From: Nitrospina sp.
Lineage (GTDB): Bacteria; Nitrospinota; Nitrospinia; Nitrospinales; VA-1
Direction of reading: 5' to 3'
DNA: 8,934 nt
NCBI GenBank assembly: GCA_003545625.1
Contig: DODH01000254.1
Span: 13,459 to 22,392 of the forward strand
Part shown: one piece after another, positions 7,225 to 8,934 of the stretch
Position numbering within the stretch: position 1 is the first letter of the stretch
How the letters are laid out: each line of letters opens with the position of its first letter
The notes under the pieces: generated by a model
Database searches by the model: none
What the model saw: the letters and a program-made list of their open reading frames with translations, nothing else
What the model was told of the DNA's origin: nothing
Position numbers and translations under genes: made by a program

Positions 7225-8471
7225 CAAGGGGTTGTTTGGCGGATGAGTTCAATGTTTCGGAGCAAGGCCCCGCTATTGGCCTTGACGGTTTCTTGTGCCG
7301 CAAGACCCAGCTTTTGGCGTTCGTCCGGATTCATCAGCAACCGTTTTAAAACATCGTAGAGATCTTCAATATTTTGCAGTTGAATGCCACCTCCGGACTG
7401 CGTGAGAAGCTTTGCTTCTTCTGCAAAATTATTCATGAATTTACCGAACAGGGCAGGTTTTCCCAATGCTGCCGGTTCGAGAATGTTATGGCCGCCAAAG
7501 CGGGGGTTGAATCCGCCTCCGACATAGGCCACGGCTGCGCTCTTGTAAAAGGCATTGAGTTTTCCCAGGCTGTCTACCAGTAATAGGGAGCCTGTCCAGT
7601 TTTCCAGTCCATCCAGTTGAGAGAGCAAGGTATAATCCACTTTGAATTCCCGGATCAAGTCTTCGACCTCCCGGCATCTTTGCATGTGTCTGGGGGCGAT
7701 CACAGCGATCAGGTTTGGGAACTCTTTTTGCAGTTCCACCAATGCTTCCATTATCGGGCCTTCCTCTCCCGGCCGGGTGGAACCAAAGACCAGAACCATG
7801 CCATCCGTTTTCCACTCCTGATGAGGGTTATCCTCCTTCTGGGTTACATCGAATTTTATGTTTCCCGTTACCCGGACTTTTTCTTTGGCCACGCCGATTT
7901 GCAATAACCGATCTGCATCGATCTGGGAACGCATGGAAAACTGCTGGATCGATTCTGTCATCCATAGAAAGAAGGCCGGAAGTTTTCCATACCGCTGAAC
8001 CGATTTTTCCGAGACCCTTCCGTTCACCTGGATTACGGGAATGTTTCGGTCTTTGCATTGGCGAAGCAGGCAAGGCCATAATTCCGCTTCGATCAGAACC
8101 AGTTTGGCGGGTTGTATCCGCTCAAAGACCGGATTCATCCAGAGGGGGAAGTCTAGTGGCAGTCGGAATACGTTGGGAAGATTTTCTTCTCGGGCTAGCG
8201 CATAACCGGTGGGACTAAAAGTGGACAGGGCGATCGGGCGAGACTCCCCATCCTTTATAAGACCTGCAATAAGGGTTTTAGCCAGGCGGACTTCCCCGAC
8301 CGATGAGGCGTGAATCCACAGCGTGCCTTTTAACTCTGGCAATGAGCGGGCTCCTGCCATTCTTTCCTTGATCTGATTGCGGAAAGAAGAAGAAACCAGT
8401 GCCCTTAAAACAATAAAAGGAGAAGCTAAAAGTAGCAGCCCTCCTGTCAGAATATAATACAAAAAATCCAT
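7224..8471 (-). CDS. waaA: 3-deoxy-D-manno-octulosonic acid (Kdo) transferase WaaA
   Basis: WaaA (KdtA, GT30) transfers Kdo from CMP-Kdo to lipid IVA at the inner membrane, the first inner-core step of LPS synthesis. The 415-residue product, close to the E. coli length, has a hydrophobic anchor (about 3-25), HASSVGEV (54-61; Glu60 is the expected catalytic base), LIEAELWP (126-133, the usual E-x-E-L-W-P), VNGRVSE (149-155), GSTRPGEE (230-237), APRHMQR (259-265) and the donor-binding region GGGFNPRFGGHNILEP (318-333). These are close to canonical, so this copy is the likely primary Kdo transferase. It is the first gene of a two-gene unit with the divergent paralogue and is divergent from lpxK, which makes its acceptor. 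The ATG at 8471 has an AGGAG on the minus strand (8490-8486), but 14 bases away, wider than usual. Confidence 0.95.
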   Translation of the reverse strand: MDFLYYILTGGLLLLASPFIVLRALVSSSFRNQIKERMAGARSLPELKGTLWIHASSVGEVRLAKTLIAGLIKDGESRPIALSTFSPTGYALAREENLPNVFRLPLDFPLWMNPVFERIQPAKLVLIEAELWPCLLRQCKDRNIPVIQVNGRVSEKSVQRYGKLPAFFLWMTESIQQFSMRSQIDADRLLQIGVAKEKVRVTGNIKFDVTQKEDNPHQEWKTDGMVLVFGSTRPGEEGPIMEALVELQKEFPNLIAVIAPRHMQRCREVEDLIREFKVDYTLLSQLDGLENWTGSLLLVDSLGKLNAFYKSAAVAYVGGGFNPRFGGHNILEPAALGKPALFGKFMNNFAEEAKLLTQSGGGIQLQNIEDLYDVLKRLLMNPDERQKLGLAAQETVKANSGALLRNIELIRQTTP

Positions 8472-8477
8472 ATCCCG

Positions 8478-8489
8478 GGAGTATACTCC
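8478..8489. repeat. Perfect 12-base palindrome GGAGTATACTCC
   Basis: A perfect palindrome lies 7-18 bases before the waaA ATG and overlaps an 8-base palindrome TCCCGGGA (8473-8480). On the minus strand its GGAG is the core of the only Shine-Dalgarno-like sequence near waaA, so a protein bound here, or a small RNA stem (4 pairs, TATA loop), could limit waaA translation or transcription. The palindrome is seen directly; the function is inferred. Confidence 0.45.
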
Positions 8490-8496
8490 TAAAATA

Positions 8497-8510
8497 TTAG
8501 AGGGCTCTAA
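8497..8510. repeat. Inverted repeat TTAGAG-GG-CTCTAA
   Basis: Two perfect 6-base arms flank a 2-base centre. The repeat overlaps the best -10-like sequence for waaA. Its centre is 20 bases from that of the 8478-8489 palindrome, close to two helical turns, so proteins on the two sites would face the same side of the DNA. Operator function is an inference. Confidence 0.4.
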
Positions 8511-8523
8511 AAATTGCGAATTT

Positions 8524-8571
8524 CCAAACTTGAAAGTACTGAATTATTAGAAATGTCTATTAAAAGTTTGG
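8524..8571. repeat. 8-base inverted repeat CCAAACTT ... AAGTTTGG in the lpxK leader
   Basis: CCAAACTT (8524-8531) and AAGTTTGG (8564-8571) are perfect inverted copies 32 bases apart, ending nine bases before the lpxK ATG. They could form a long-looped stem in the lpxK leader RNA or be two half-sites for a DNA-bound protein. With only eight pairs and a long loop, chance remains a fair explanation. Confidence 0.3.
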
Positions 8572-8580
8572 TCGAAAATA

Positions 8581-8934
8581 ATGTCAGAAATTTTCTATAA
8601 AGTCATATCGCCTGACCGCAAATGGTATTGGTTTCCAGTTTTTGCGATCTTGAAACTCATTTCCTTCTTTTATTTGCTGGGCCACCGTTTTCGCCTCTGG
8701 ACTTACAGATGGGGGGTGTTCCCCCGCCGCAAGCTCGACTGCCGTGTGATCAGCGTTGGCAACCTGACCTTAGGGGGAACAGGAAAAACGCCCTTTGTCA
8801 TGATGATTGCCGAAATACTCAGGGGTAACGGATTCAAACCCGCCATTCTCAGTCGGGGTTATGGCGGAAAATCCCGTGACCCGGTCAATGTTGTCTGCGA
8901 TGGAAAACAGACACTTCTTTCTCCGGAATGGGTT
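8581..8934 (+). CDS. lpxK: Tetraacyldisaccharide 4'-kinase LpxK, N-terminal part (cut by window edge)
   Basis: LpxK phosphorylates the 4' position of the lipid A disaccharide precursor to give lipid IVA, the acceptor for WaaA, at the inner-membrane face. The frame is open for 118 codons to the last base. A hydrophobic N-terminal segment (about residues 18-34, ending FFYLLG) is the membrane-associating helix. The Walker A signature V-G-N-L-T-L-G-G-T-G-K-T-P spans 59-71 with Lys69 and Thr70, followed by PAILSRGYGGKS (87-98), which is highly typical of the family. LpxK is normally about 325-350 residues, so roughly two thirds is missing. The ATG at 8581 is chosen because an in-frame TAG at 8548-8550 lies upstream with no ATG, GTG or TTG between. 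There is no Shine-Dalgarno. Its divergence from waaA fits joint control of Kdo-lipid A assembly. Confidence 0.95.
   Translation, partial: MSEIFYKVISPDRKWYWFPVFAILKLISFFYLLGHRFRLWTYRWGVFPRRKLDCRVISVGNLTLGGTGKTPFVMMIAEILRGNGFKPAILSRGYGGKSRDPVNVVCDGKQTLLSPEWV

Larger units (their letters stand above)
8472..8580. promoter_or_regulatory. Divergent promoter region between waaA and lpxK
   Basis: This 109-base AT-rich spacer must carry promoters for both the minus-strand waaA pair and plus-strand lpxK. For waaA a TAATAT (-10-like, complement of 8494-8499) is the best candidate, without a well-spaced -35. For lpxK a weak pair is TTGCGA (8514-8519) and TACTGA (8537-8542), 17 bases apart. The spacer is rich in inverted repeats, listed separately, which suggests shared control of the two Kdo-lipid A transcription units. 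Confidence 0.5.

Noticed and set aside
7225..7227. TTG codon one triplet before the chosen ATG of the second GT30 gene
   Set aside because: An ATG follows immediately and forms the common TGATG stop-start overlap; the difference is a single residue.
7486..8218. Longer open frames on both strands overlapping waaA (up to 167 codons)
   Set aside because: They overlap a well-conserved GT30 gene, show no domain signatures and have no start context of their own.

Overview
The window is a fully bacterial, gene-dense stretch of chromosome with seven complete or near-complete housekeeping and envelope genes, plus one orphan response regulator. Lipopolysaccharide genes (lptE, two waaA-type genes, lpxK) show that the host is a diderm Gram-negative bacterium. 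The leuS-lptE-holA order and the tandem waaA genes beside lpxK fit a deltaproteobacterial or Nitrospinota-like lineage. That placement is an inference from gene content and protein style, not a database result. I see no tRNA, rRNA, CRISPR array, insertion sequence or prophage gene.

Layout. Bases 1-3874 are one minus-strand transcription unit, leuS > lptE > holA. leuS and lptE overlap by ATGA, there are 14 bases between lptE and holA, and holA runs off the left edge. An 84-base divergent spacer (3875-3958) holds a CRP/FNR-type palindrome. A plus-strand PutP-like sodium:solute symporter follows at 3959-5377. It converges, across 28 bases, on a minus-strand gene for a stand-alone receiver-domain protein (5406-5804). 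After a 136-base spacer come two tandem minus-strand Kdo-transferase (GT30/WaaA) genes, transcribed from 8471 down to 5941 with a one-base TGATG overlap. A 109-base divergent spacer with several inverted repeats (8472-8580) separates them from lpxK, which is on the plus strand and cut by the right edge.

How the genes work together. LpxK makes lipid IVA, WaaA adds Kdo to it, and LptE with LptD inserts the finished LPS into the outer membrane, so the two ends of the window serve the same pathway. LeuRS and HolA (clamp-loader delta subunit) are translation and replication housekeeping genes that share the lptE transcript. The symporter and the receiver protein have no obvious link to these.

Most unusual points. 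The second GT30 paralogue departs from the family consensus at several conserved motifs. The symporter has Ser where E. coli PutP has its essential Asp55. The intergenic palindromes are operator-like. Almost none of the eight starts has a recognisable Shine-Dalgarno sequence. I found no clearly new multi-gene system; the divergent waaA paralogue is the best lead.
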